A program made the translations under genes and the position numbers. From NCBI GenBank assembly GCA_964545075.1, contig CAZJFS010000076.1, positions 1 to 19,679 of the forward strand: a stretch of 19,679 nt of DNA. Direction: 5' to 3'. This DNA is from DAOPXV01 sp035352535. Its GTDB lineage: Bacteria; Muiribacteriota; UBA9980. The notes under the pieces are model-generated. The model saw only the letters and a program-made list of their open reading frames with translations. It made no database searches and was not told the origin of the DNA. How positions within the stretch are numbered: position 1 is the stretch's first letter; the number at the start of each line of letters is the position of its first letter. Positions 1 to 7,639 of the stretch are shown piece after piece.

Positions 1-165
1 GGCATTTCCCCTTGTTCCACCTCCCTGGGCCATATTTTCAATGTCGTTGTTCGATAGTTCTTTTTCATAATTACGTGAACCGGGTCTTAACGTATAAAGG
101 CCGCTATAATAATTAAGCTGATTGAGAAAATCGTATCTTTTTTCGTTCTCAAGTGTTGATGTAAA
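1..165 (-). pseudogene. Startless open frame running off the left edge (possible gene remnant)
   Basis: On the minus strand a frame is open from just after a TGA at 166-168 to the window edge, about 55 codons. It reads like real protein (residues such as NYYSGLYTLRPGS, then a Gly-rich stretch), but it has no ATG, GTG or TTG near its beginning; the first in-frame ATG is about 15 codons from the edge. Protein-like pieces also appear in the other two minus frames just upstream, between about 150 and 270. These include a hydrophobic KKHLPALIFTIVAG segment that could be a degraded signal peptide. I infer a frameshifted or decayed gene whose 3' part lies outside the window. It could also be an intact gene with an unusual start, or chance. 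No family recognised. Confidence 0.3.
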
Positions 166-713
166 TCAGAGAAACATCGGAATATATAATGGTCCGGTTC
201 TGAAACGGAGCAGGCAGGGCTGCCGGCGACTATGGTAAATATGAGGGCTGGAAGATGTTTTTTCAGGCTTGAATTTATTAATGGTTGATGTGAGCATTAA
301 TAAAATTCCGTTTATTATCCGTTTGCAATTTAAGGGGCGATAAGTGATGTAATTGAAGAATTTTGAGAAGTTATTCTCATAGATACGGTCAATATTCTTT
401 ATATTTTTGAGATGATGCATATTATAATTGAATACTTTATTTAATTATTCAAGCAATTGATGTCTTCGGTAATGTTTCGATTAAAAACCTTCCGAAATGT
501 TACCATAAAGTTTGAAATTATACAATCTTTTTTGTTTTCTCCGGCAAAAGTTTTGGCGAAATAAAAAAATCGTATGACGAACCCGGGCGGAATTTATCCG
601 GCCCAGGTTCGTCATATTAACCCGGAAAATACAATTAAAATAGACATAGTCCAATTATCAACTCTTAATTGAGTTTTGGTGACAAATGAAATATCTGGAG
701 TGATTTAGAAGCC
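166..713. other. AT-rich intergenic stretch
   Basis: This stretch of about 550 bases has no gene I can support. An 84-codon minus-strand frame (166-420) is in phase with the open frame at the edge but has non-protein-like composition and no ribosome site. The right half holds the terminator of the M23 peptidase gene. TATAAT-like hexamers on the minus strand near 421 and 520 could serve as -10 boxes for leftward transcription, but no good -35 box sits at the right distance. Confidence 0.5.
561..616 (-). terminator. Rho-independent terminator of the M23 peptidase gene
   Basis: An 11-bp perfect stem (TATGACGAACC with GGTTCGTCATA, 573-616) continues into an inner GC-rich stem (GGGC with GCCC, GGA with TCC) around an AT loop. 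On the minus strand it is followed by a run of T residues (plus-strand A run, 563-569). It lies about 100 bases past the stop of the M23 gene. Confidence 0.8.
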
Positions 714-1940
714 TTATTCGATTCTGATCTTGAGCATGTCGCTGTTTCCGAGCGTGTTATATTCTTTGCGATAAGCTCCGAGCTGGTCCGCAGCGATGTT
801 TTCAAACGAGACCGGAAGGCCGTTGCCGTTGACCAGGTCTGGCATGTCGAAGATCTGGAAGTGAAGGTGCGGGCCGGTTGAATTTCCGGTGCTGCCGAGC
901 AGTCCAATGACCTGGCCTTTTTTGACGGTATCTCCGACCGAAACCCTTATCGATCCTTCGCGCATATGGGCGTAAAAACCGTATTCGCCGTTGCCGTGGT
1001 CGATTATGAGGTGGTTGCCGCCGACGGCGTTGTTAAAGCCGATCTTCGGGATTAAGGCCAGCATATTCGTTTTCAGGTTTTTCATTTCGGCCGGTTCTGA
1101 AAGCATATCGGGAAATTTGTCCGCGACCGTCACGACGACTCCGTCTGCGGCCGCAAGGATGTTCTGCCCGAAAGAATAAGAATCGGTGAGCTTCTCCGGC
1201 GGTTCTTTTTTGTTGATCGCAAGCTTTTCGTTCAATACGAGTGCGTCGAAGCCGAATTCCTGCGAATTCGTAATGCGGTGATGGCAGTAATTGGTGCTCA
1301 TATTGGCGATGAGAACGTTGCCTTTAAGCGGGAACGAATATTTGTTTTTCTGTTTATATTCCTCGATAGTAACCGGGAACGTGCGCATTCCGAGTTTTCC
1401 TTCGCCGCGATAAAAGACTTTGAACACGAGTTTGTCGATGCGGTCGATGCCGGTGTATTCGAACCACCACGTCTGCCAGAGCGCGAGCGCACCGATATCG
1501 GAAGGGTTTAGAATATTAGATTCGGCGAAATTTTTCTTCGGGTCGATGACCATTCCGAACGCGAGGTTGAGCGCCATCGGAAATTTATCGTTTCTTAACT
1601 TGTTGATCTTCGCGCCAAATTCGCTCATGTTCTTTTTAACTTCGCGGGCGGAGAAGGTCTTTTTGATAAGCGTCTCGCCGTTCGACTTGCCTTCGAGATC
1701 GATGGAAAGTATCTCGATGGCGACCGGCGCAACGTTGGTTATGGCGATCTCGGGGACCTTGACGTTCGTGATTATGTAGGAGCCGTCAACGTGGGCAAAC
1801 GGAATTACCCGTTTGTTTTCCGAGAGAAACCTTATGTTGATATCGCCGTTAAGTTCGGCGGCCAAAACTTGCGAGGATACTGAAAGAAGAATTAAAGACA
1901 GAAATAAAAAGAGCGCTTTGAACGATCTGTGAAACAACAT
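714..1940 (-). CDS. Exported M23 family (LytM-type) zinc metallopeptidase
   Basis: The 408-residue product has an N-terminal Sec signal peptide (cleavage likely after QVLA, residue 27), a ~170-residue N-terminal region of unknown fold, and a C-terminal M23 peptidase domain. Zinc and catalytic signatures are visible: histidines 220/221 with Asp232, His325 in YAHM, and the HxH pair His358 and His360 in the GNSTGPHLHF motif. The family cuts peptide cross-links in peptidoglycan or acts as a scaffold for amidases; here all expected ligands seem present, so activity is likely. Insertions between the first and second motifs (about 240-300) make the domain larger than the minimal LytM core. The ATG is preceded by GGAGG at 8 bases. 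A TATAAT box lies about 55 bases upstream, and a strong terminator follows. It appears to be a single-gene unit in the periplasm or at the cell surface. Confidence 0.9.
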   Translation of the reverse strand: MLFHRSFKALFLFLSLILLSVSSQVLAAELNGDINIRFLSENKRVIPFAHVDGSYIITNVKVPEIAITNVAPVAIEILSIDLEGKSNGETLIKKTFSAREVKKNMSEFGAKINKLRNDKFPMALNLAFGMVIDPKKNFAESNILNPSDIGALALWQTWWFEYTGIDRIDKLVFKVFYRGEGKLGMRTFPVTIEEYKQKNKYSFPLKGNVLIANMSTNYCHHRITNSQEFGFDALVLNEKLAINKKEPPEKLTDSYSFGQNILAAADGVVVTVADKFPDMLSEPAEMKNLKTNMLALIPKIGFNNAVGGNHLIIDHGNGEYGFYAHMREGSIRVSVGDTVKKGQVIGLLGSTGNSTGPHLHFQIFDMPDLVNGNGLPVSFENIAADQLGAYRKEYNTLGNSDMLKIRIE

Positions 1941-1992
1941 AAAAGACGCCTCCGATATTTGAAAAAAATTTTCGATTTGGTCTTAATGTAGA

Positions 1993-2021
1993 ATTATAAC
2001 ATAGATTAAAAATTTTTATAA
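1993..2021 (-). promoter_or_regulatory. Promoter of the M23 peptidase gene
   Basis: On the minus strand a TATAAT (1993-1998) lies 17 bases after a weak TTATAA (2016-2021), about 50 bases ahead of the start codon. The -10 is perfect and the -35 poor. Confidence 0.5.
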
Positions 2022-2034
2022 CTTATTTCTTTAA

Positions 2035-4602
2035 TTATTCCGGCTTCATTAACACCGTGCCTTCTTTGGTAATGCATCCCTTTTTGTTATTGAGTTCTAT
2101 TTCGGCCACGCCATGTATGTTGAAACTGTCTATATAATCGTAGGAAGGCTCTACCAGCACTTTTCCATTCAGATCCATCAACCCGTACCTTTGTTTTTGA
2201 CGAATTACCGCCACTTCGTGTTCGGGATAAACCGATACTCCGTCATACAACGCCTCGGCGCGCACTTTTCCGCTGATGTCTATCAATCCGTATTTTTTAC
2301 CCTGTTTCATTATATCGACTTTGCTTTCATTATATCTCGTCTGAAAATTGCCAAGGTAATCGTAGAGCGGTTGTATCAATATTTCGCCTTTTCTATTTAT
2401 AATGCCTTCCTTGCCGTTCAGCCTTATCTTCGCTATGGTTTGATCTTTATAGGAAAAGTTGCCTATGTGATCGTATAACGGTTTTAGAATTGTTTTGCCG
2501 GTTTTATCGACGAACCCGAACTTTCCGTTCAGTTTTACTATCGACATTCCGTTTTCATCATATTTGACGATGTCGTCATATAAAGGTTTAATTAATATTC
2601 GGCCATCTGTATCGAGCAAGCCTTTTTTTCCGTTCAGTTTTATTTTCACGGCGTGAGAGCTTTTATAAAGCAAATTTAATTCGTCGAATATCGGCTCTAT
2701 AGTTAATTTGCCGCTTTTATTGATCAATCCGTATTTTCCGTTGAGCTTGACCGTCGCGAGACCGTCTTTACCGCTGGTGTTGAATTTAGATATTTCATCA
2801 TATTTCGCTTCTATTAAGATTTTGCCGTCAATAGCGATAACGCCGAATTTATAATTCATTTGCATTCTGGCGGTCTTTTCTTCGTTGAAGTCGCCCAGGT
2901 ATTGAAATACCGGTTTTATTACGATCCTGCCTTCCATATCGATGACCCCGTATTTTTTTTTATATCCGATCTTAGCCAGGTTGTTCTTTGGATCGAATTT
3001 TCCGATCCATTCGAATTCGGGCCCCGCTATCCATTTACCCTCCGAAATTATTCCGTAATAGCCGAAAAAATTTCGCGCGATCGATTTATTGCCGGCCGGA
3101 ATGCTGGAATAAACTCCGAACCATAGGTAATATGTCAGCGCGGCTGCGATAATTAAAAAAACCGTTCCTGTTTTAGCGATGAATTTTATCCGAGCCGACT
3201 TAGCTTTTTTGTCATTAACGATTTTTATAATTTTTTCAAGTATTTTGCCGGTTGAAATTTGTTTGTTTGCGGCTTTTTTGAATATTTCGACGGGAATATT
3301 TTCAATCAGGCAATATCTGGCTGCCGATAATTCTTCAATGGACCATTCGCTTGAGATATCCTTGAAAAGTTTTGCCTCATCGATCTTTACATAAGCCTCA
3401 TTCGAAATGATCGCGCCGATGAATTCCACGGCTTTTATGAAATCTTCAAAACAGCATCCGTTAATGTCTTTATAAACTTTTTCCGGAATAATATAAAAGT
3501 TGTCTATGATATAGTGAAAATTTTCGACCGTCAATTTATTCTTGTTTTCTTCGATCGAGATCATATAATCTATAAAGCGAATAAGATTTTGCGGCGACGC
3601 CGTTTTTAAAGCATCTTCCGGGATATAATACTTCCGGCTTATCTCGGTGAAATATTTTTGGTCGAATCGATTGCCGGCTGAAATATATTTTTTTACGACT
3701 TTGGCGAGACTTACATATTCGTCGTAGTTGTCGATGCCGGAAAAATTCGGGAATATCCGGCCAATCTCTTCGAATTCTTCGCGCGTCATCAAACTGCTCG
3801 AATGTTTTGAAAAATCCTTTAAAATTCCGAGCGCGTTTTCGATAGATTCGACGCCGATGCTGGAATTGGTAACGGCCGCGTTAACTTTTTGCAGTACGCC
3901 GCCGGGGATCCAGCGTTCATTTACAAGCGTTTCGTATTCGCTTCGCTTGAATAGCAAATCATGGTTTTTGAATATAAAGTTGATTGTATCGCTTGACCAG
4001 CGTTTGAACCGTTCCGGGATCAAATAATTATCGCGGTTGACGGCACGGTCTATAAGCTCGTATAATTTTTTGGAAACTTTGATCCCGCCGCTTTTGATAT
4101 TTTTGAGTATCGAATAAAGATCGTTTTCGGGAGTTTTTTTTGAAATTTTAAAATAAGATTCATAATAATCGAACAGGGAACAGCCTTTATCTATAAGTTT
4201 GACAATCTTTTTTTCGGCGTCCGTCAAATCTTTAAGTCCGTGTTTTTTTAAAATGGAGTGAATTTCATTCAAGTCGATCACTTTTCCGTAAATCGAAAAA
4301 GGAATATCCGGGTTATATGTGGCGATAAGGCTTAATAAGGCAAGGTCCGAGTCTTTTTTATGTTCCGATAATATTTCGTTGACCTTGACATTCGCGTCAT
4401 GATCCTCGTTTTTTTCAAGCCATTCCCCTACGCGGCCATTTTTCAAATGAGCGGCGGCGTCTTCCCAGCTTTTGTCGGATTCGCCGAAGGCGATGGCCAG
4501 ATCCCGCAGGCAGTAATATTGTTTCTGGCTGAAATGATACGGATGACGATGATTTTTAGCGCCATCGCTCCTTTCGGCAAAAGTTTCGTTGTTCTCCGTC
4601 AT
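2035..4602 (-). CDS. Single-pass membrane protein with N-terminal helical region and extracytoplasmic WG repeats
   Basis: The 855-residue protein has three parts. Residues 1-470 are cytoplasmic and helical: a segment at about 25-65 (LRDLAIAFG...SWEDAAAHL...GEWLE) looks like a helical module found next to bacterial signalling and chaperone-like proteins. The part from about 100 to 460 shows degenerate repeats marked by IPxx near 195, 231, 327, 371 and 435. A transmembrane helix follows at about 474-496; lysines and arginines before it suggest N-terminus inside. Residues 515-855 hold about ten WG-type repeats of 35-40 residues (pattern YGxIDxxGKxxIxPxYDxIxxF), with Y/F/K in place of the usual Trp. 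WG repeats are beta-rich, often surface-exposed modules of unclear ligand. No enzyme motif was seen. I infer a sensor or adhesion scaffold. It is divergent from the ankyrin gene and shares its control region. Confidence 0.85.
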   Translation of the reverse strand: MTENNETFAERSDGAKNHRHPYHFSQKQYYCLRDLAIAFGESDKSWEDAAAHLKNGRVGEWLEKNEDHDANVKVNEILSEHKKDSDLALLSLIATYNPDIPFSIYGKVIDLNEIHSILKKHGLKDLTDAEKKIVKLIDKGCSLFDYYESYFKISKKTPENDLYSILKNIKSGGIKVSKKLYELIDRAVNRDNYLIPERFKRWSSDTINFIFKNHDLLFKRSEYETLVNERWIPGGVLQKVNAAVTNSSIGVESIENALGILKDFSKHSSSLMTREEFEEIGRIFPNFSGIDNYDEYVSLAKVVKKYISAGNRFDQKYFTEISRKYYIPEDALKTASPQNLIRFIDYMISIEENKNKLTVENFHYIIDNFYIIPEKVYKDINGCCFEDFIKAVEFIGAIISNEAYVKIDEAKLFKDISSEWSIEELSAARYCLIENIPVEIFKKAANKQISTGKILEKIIKIVNDKKAKSARIKFIAKTGTVFLIIAAALTYYLWFGVYSSIPAGNKSIARNFFGYYGIISEGKWIAGPEFEWIGKFDPKNNLAKIGYKKKYGVIDMEGRIVIKPVFQYLGDFNEEKTARMQMNYKFGVIAIDGKILIEAKYDEISKFNTSGKDGLATVKLNGKYGLINKSGKLTIEPIFDELNLLYKSSHAVKIKLNGKKGLLDTDGRILIKPLYDDIVKYDENGMSIVKLNGKFGFVDKTGKTILKPLYDHIGNFSYKDQTIAKIRLNGKEGIINRKGEILIQPLYDYLGNFQTRYNESKVDIMKQGKKYGLIDISGKVRAEALYDGVSVYPEHEVAVIRQKQRYGLMDLNGKVLVEPSYDYIDSFNIHGVAEIELNNKKGCITKEGTVLMKPE

Positions 4603-4680
4603 GGATATTCAGACCTTTCAGAAACCAGTGACCGGCAAAATATATTCACGTTTTATAATTTAACGGCGGTCCGGGAATTA

Positions 4681-4709
4681 ATTTTATCAGAATAAACTTC
4701 GGTTGTCAA
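4681..4709 (-). promoter_or_regulatory. Sigma-70-type promoter of the WG-repeat gene
   Basis: On the minus strand TTGACA (4704-4709) and TAAAAT (4681-4686) are separated by exactly 17 bases. Predicted transcription starts near 4674, giving a leader of about 70 bases. Confidence 0.75.
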
Positions 4710-4734
4710 CGCGCCATTCTTTTTTGGCGTGTTG
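4707..4734. promoter_or_regulatory. Inverted repeat bridging two divergent promoters (possible operator)
   Basis: CAACGCGCCA (4707-4716) and TGGCGTGTTG (4725-4734) form a 10-bp inverted repeat with a single G:T position and an 8-base spacer. It overlaps the -35 box of the WG-gene promoter on one side and that of the ankyrin-gene promoter on the other. Its placement suggests a binding site for a dimeric regulator controlling both genes; a chance hairpin is the alternative. Confidence 0.45.
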
Positions 4735-4760
4735 TTATTTTATTTTTTTTATGGTAAAAT
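4732..4760 (+). promoter_or_regulatory. Promoter of the ankyrin-repeat gene
   Basis: TTGTTA (4732-4737) and TAAAAT (4755-4760) are 17 bases apart, about 30 bases ahead of the start codon. Confidence 0.65.
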
Positions 4761-4791
4761 ATTTACATCGAAAATAAAGGGAGGAACTATA

Positions 4792-5358
4792 ATGTTTAAA
4801 AGAAAATTAGCCGTATTATCTTTAACTCTCGCGGCCGGGCTTGCATTTTCAGGTATCTCTAGCGCGGCTGAAAACGGCGACTGTGCCAAGGCCCACCTGA
4901 AAAATAGTTTTGAAACGGCCAAAGCGGCCGAACTGGTTAAGACTAAAGCGTCGAAGCATAAATTTAATAATACCTCGTTGATGCTGGCGGTATCTAAAAG
5001 AGAAAACGATATAGCGAAAGAACTCATCGCCAAAGGCATTGATATCAACGCCAGAAACAACAGCGGCGATACGGCCCTCTCGATCGCCATCAACAGGGAA
5101 AACGCGGAAATCGCCCAATTGTTGATTGAAAGAGGCGCGGATGTTTTTACGAAACATCAGAAGGGAAGTACGCTTTTAATGCTCGCCATCAATAAAAGGC
5201 TCGAGCGGATAGCCTATGAGCTTATAGATAAAGGCGTGGACATTAACGCCAAAAACGAAGCCGGCGATACGGCTCTCTCGATCGCCATCAACAGGGAAAA
5301 ACCCGAAATAGCTAAAATATTGATTGAAAAAGGCGCCGATATAAACGTGAAATATTAA
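4792..5358 (+). CDS. Small exported ankyrin-repeat protein
   Basis: The start at 4792 is chosen because AAAGGGAGGAAC precedes it at ideal distance; a longer frame from 4729 would read through the promoter and ribosome site. The 188-residue product has a Sec signal peptide (hydrophobic core 7-20, cleavage likely near SSAA at 24-26). The rest is about four ankyrin units of 33 residues (about 60-91, 92-124, 125-157, 158-188), each with the helix pair and a GADIN/GIDIN-type turn. The usual TPLH motif is replaced by TSLML or TALSI. Ankyrin repeats bind other proteins; here the target would be periplasmic or extracellular. Units 2 and 4 are close DNA copies. It is divergent from the WG-repeat gene, whose promoter region it shares, and ends in a strong terminator. 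Specific partner unknown. Confidence 0.9.
   Translation: MFKRKLAVLSLTLAAGLAFSGISSAAENGDCAKAHLKNSFETAKAAELVKTKASKHKFNNTSLMLAVSKRENDIAKELIAKGIDINARNNSGDTALSIAINRENAEIAQLLIERGADVFTKHQKGSTLLMLAINKRLERIAYELIDKGVDINAKNEAGDTALSIAINREKPEIAKILIEKGADINVKY
5041..5300 (+). repeat. Internal duplication within the ankyrin gene
   Basis: Bases 5041-5102 and 5239-5300 match at about 54 of 62 positions, including a perfect 23-base core (starting TCGATCGCCATC). They are offset by exactly 198 bases, i.e. 66 codons or two ankyrin units, pointing to duplication of a two-unit block. Confidence 0.8.
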
Positions 5359-5394
5359 TTGCGGATTTTAACGTCCGGGTTCGTATTTACACAA

Positions 5395-5443
5395 TAAAAA
5401 AATAATCCTCCTGCGACGTTTTGGCTTGGGGATTATTTTTTTA
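5395..5443 (+). terminator. Bidirectional-type rho-independent terminator after the ankyrin gene
   Basis: A 14-bp perfect stem (5395-5408 with 5430-5443) has the core ATAATCC/GGATTAT, flanked by an A run on the left and a T run on the right, so it could act on both strands. It starts about 35 bases after the ankyrin stop codon. Confidence 0.8.
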
Positions 5444-5652
5444 TTCGACTGCCTTATTTCGTCGGGCTTTCCAGTCGCGTCGCGCCGCAACGGCCGCCCC
5501 GAGGAAAGCATTCGAAGCGCGCCGGGAAGAAGCGCGGCTTTCGACTTTGAAATGTTTTTCAGCAAAACGGACGCAATAACCGTCTTTAGCGTGTAAAGTG
5601 AAAAAACAAAAATATTTTCCAGATTTTTGGAACCAATTTTTTAAATGTATAG

Positions 5653-5658
5653 TATAAT
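5653..5658 (+). promoter_or_regulatory. Probable -10 box of the C39-like gene
   Basis: A perfect TATAAT lies in very AT-rich sequence about 57 bases before the start codon. The nearest -35-like hexamer, TTGGAA (5627-5632), is 20 bases away, so the -35 assignment is weak. Confidence 0.45.
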
Positions 5659-5714
5659 TATTATAAAATAAGTTTGAATTTTAAATTTTTATAAAAATTT
5701 AGGGAGGAACTCTT

Positions 5715-6875
5715 ATGAAGAAAATAAGATTTATGTTAATTGCCGTCATGGTCTTTTCAATTGTTTTTTCATTTTCCGATCCGTCTTTTTCGCAATCGTC
5801 CATCAATGCTCTCAATAGTAATATAAATACCGGCGAGGTTGAAACCGCCGCCGGAGTTTCCGCGTCTTCATCCTCAGCCGCCTCAGTCGCCGCGGCAATC
5901 ACTACCGATACTTCCTCTACGATGCTTAATTCCACGGGCCCCAACGGTTACGATGGTTCAGGCAATAATTGCTGCGGCCAGTATGCGACTAGCACCGTAT
6001 TTAATTTTTACGGTCTTGCCGAAACATATCCCGTGACGCTTGCGAATATGAACCCGACCGGCAGTTTCACGGCTCCCGATCGCATCGTCGATTACATGAA
6101 GAAAAACGGCATTGCAACCGGATATAAAAACAAAGCCACTCTTGCCGACATTAAAAAACAGCTTGATTCCGGAAATCCAGCGCTCTGCATGGTTGACGCC
6201 GACGGATCAGGCCACTGGATCACCATCATCGGTTATAACAAAAATGCCGACGGCTCGATCAAAAGCTTCGTAATGCGCGATTCATACTGGGGCGTTAATT
6301 CCAATAACGTAATGTCCGTCGAAGAGTTCGAAAAACGTTGGACCAAGCCCATCGTTCCTACAAATGCCATTCTCGGAAATGTTCTCAACTACGATCATTT
6401 GCTTGTTACTCCACAGGGAAAAAGCGCCAGCGCCAAACGCATAACGGATATGCTCAATCTGCCGAATAATTTCAACAGCGCTATGAATGACCAGATTGCG
6501 AACGGCGCTAACCAGTTCGTTCTCGGACTCGGCCAGGATCTTACCAAGCTCAAAAGCATTAAAGATTTTGATTTTAAAAAGATAAACGTGCCCCAAACCA
6601 TATTCGGCGCCGCTGAAGCGCTCAGCGCTATTCCTCAGAAACTTTTATTCGGCATTCCGGGTTCCGCCCTTCAGGACGGCGGCAATGCGATAAAGAATTG
6701 GGGAACTAAAATGTCCCAGAAAGATAGTACGCTCGATAAGATCGTCGGCGGCGTCGCCACCGGCGTGGGCACCGCGGTCAATGCGGTCGGGACAGCCGTT
6801 TCAACGGTTGGAAACGCAATATCATCCGTCGTTGACAGCGGCTTCAAGGGCCTCAGAAATATCTTCGGCTGGTAA
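5715..6875 (+). CDS. Exported C39-like (papain-fold) protein with Gly/Ala/Val-rich C-terminal tail
   Basis: The start follows AGGGAGGAAC. The 386-residue product has a signal peptide (core 4-20, cleavage near SFS-QS, 26) and a Ser/Ala-rich linker (about 45-70). A peptidase C39-like domain spans about 72-235: Cys86/Cys87 in NNCCGQYA, His167 in GSGHWITIIGY and Asp189 in MRDSYWG fit the Cys-His-Asp triad. C39-like proteins outside ABC transporters are often secreted cysteine proteases of unknown substrate. Residues 240-320 are helical and polar. The tail, about 315-386, is rich in Gly, Val, Ala and Ser with GVGTAVNAVGTAV-type spacing that can form glycine-zipper, membrane-active helices. It is transcribed alone between two terminators. 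I am confident of the fold class, not of the substrate or the tail's role. Confidence 0.8.
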   Translation: MKKIRFMLIAVMVFSIVFSFSDPSFSQSSINALNSNINTGEVETAAGVSASSSSAASVAAAITTDTSSTMLNSTGPNGYDGSGNNCCGQYATSTVFNFYGLAETYPVTLANMNPTGSFTAPDRIVDYMKKNGIATGYKNKATLADIKKQLDSGNPALCMVDADGSGHWITIIGYNKNADGSIKSFVMRDSYWGVNSNNVMSVEEFEKRWTKPIVPTNAILGNVLNYDHLLVTPQGKSASAKRITDMLNLPNNFNSAMNDQIANGANQFVLGLGQDLTKLKSIKDFDFKKINVPQTIFGAAEALSAIPQKLLFGIPGSALQDGGNAIKNWGTKMSQKDSTLDKIVGGVATGVGTAVNAVGTAVSTVGNAISSVVDSGFKGLRNIFGW

Positions 6876-6930
6876 GAGAAAAGCGCATAAAGCGTAATTA
6901 CATTAGTAAACAAAAGAAACTTCAATATAT

Positions 6931-6971
6931 TATCGCCCGTTCCGGTATTTGCCGGTACGGGCGATAAATTT
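6931..6971 (+). terminator. Rho-independent terminator after the C39-like gene
   Basis: TATCGCCCGT-T-CCGG pairs with CCGG-T-ACGGGCGATA (6931-6966) around a TATTTG loop with a single T:T mismatch, followed by AATTTT. It begins about 55 bases past the stop codon. Confidence 0.8.
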
Positions 6972-7049
6972 TAAAATTCATGATAATATTTATGAAAAAG
7001 TGTTTGAAACGGGCGCGGGATTGGTCGAACGCCGGTAGCGCCGCTATAT

Positions 7050-7078
7050 TTTACATTGCGGTTAATATGTGATACAAT
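7050..7078 (+). promoter_or_regulatory. Promoter of the two-gene membrane protein operon
   Basis: TTTACA (7050-7055) and TACAAT (7073-7078) are separated by 17 bases, about 50 bases before the first gene. Confidence 0.6.
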
Positions 7079-7129
7079 AATATCAAAAATATCCGGGTTA
7101 TTTATATTTAGAATTTTCAAGGATTTAAA

Positions 7130-7627
7130 ATGTCTGAAGTTAAAAAGATATACTCAGCTCCGGTTTTATTTGTCACGGTTATTTTTGCGATAGCCGGCAT
7201 GGCCATAACGGGACTTGCCGCGTTTTACTTGTGCCCGTTTCTGTTCGAACTGATAAAACCCGTTTGCTTCACTCCGCCAAAGCCTCCGGTTTCCTCGTTG
7301 CACGACGCTTTAGACGATATTCCCTTTTATGTTTCCTTTATCACGTCATTAAGCCTGATCGGGGCTTATCTCGGCGGGAGCTCCGGTTTCATTTTTTCCA
7401 AGCTCAACGGCCGGGAATTCTCCGTATTATATTCGAATTTTTGGCCGCGTCTTGGGTATGTGGCTTTGTTCGGTTTTTTGCTGGCGTTTATGAATAGCTT
7501 AACTATAACGTTCCTGCTTTTCAGGATTGGGTTTATAGTGTTCTGGCCGTTTATTTTTCTGGCTCTTGCAGCGTCTTTTTTCATACCGGCCGTGATAATT
7601 CGTATAGCCCGTAAAAAATACATTTAA
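7130..7627 (+). CDS. Four-helix integral membrane protein, unknown family
   Basis: The 165-residue product starts after AAGGA at 7 bases. It has about four transmembrane helices (roughly 10-35, 66-85, 105-128, 130-155), with a proline-rich loop between the first two (PPKPPVSSLHD, about 49-59) and a basic C-terminal end. No catalytic motif or recognised family signature was seen. It is first in a two-gene operon, 12 bases ahead of a small membrane protein with conserved-looking histidines, so the two may work as a pair. The function is unknown. Confidence 0.75.
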   Translation: MSEVKKIYSAPVLFVTVIFAIAGMAITGLAAFYLCPFLFELIKPVCFTPPKPPVSSLHDALDDIPFYVSFITSLSLIGAYLGGSSGFIFSKLNGREFSVLYSNFWPRLGYVALFGFLLAFMNSLTITFLLFRIGFIVFWPFIFLALAASFFIPAVIIRIARKKYI

Positions 7628-7639
7628 CAGGAGGAGTTT

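Larger units (their letters stand above)
5359..5714. other. Intergenic stretch between ankyrin and C39-like genes
   Basis: This gap of 356 bases holds a terminator at its left. A GC-rich block follows at about 5446-5545; its only frame is a 65-codon minus-strand one with basic, low-information composition that I do not accept as a gene. The right end is AT-rich and contains the promoter and ribosome site of the next gene. The GC-rich block is unlike its flanks and unexplained. Confidence 0.5.

Noticed and set aside
166..168. In-frame TGA between two minus-strand open frames, possible stop-codon recoding
   Set aside because: Other genes in the window (for example nudC and the radical SAM gene) end at TGA, and the upstream frame is not protein-like; no selenocysteine-type structure was evident.
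5368..5565. 65-codon minus-strand frame in the intergenic GC-rich block
   Set aside because: It runs through a terminator hairpin, has an Arg/Lys-rich non-protein-like composition, and lacks a ribosome site.
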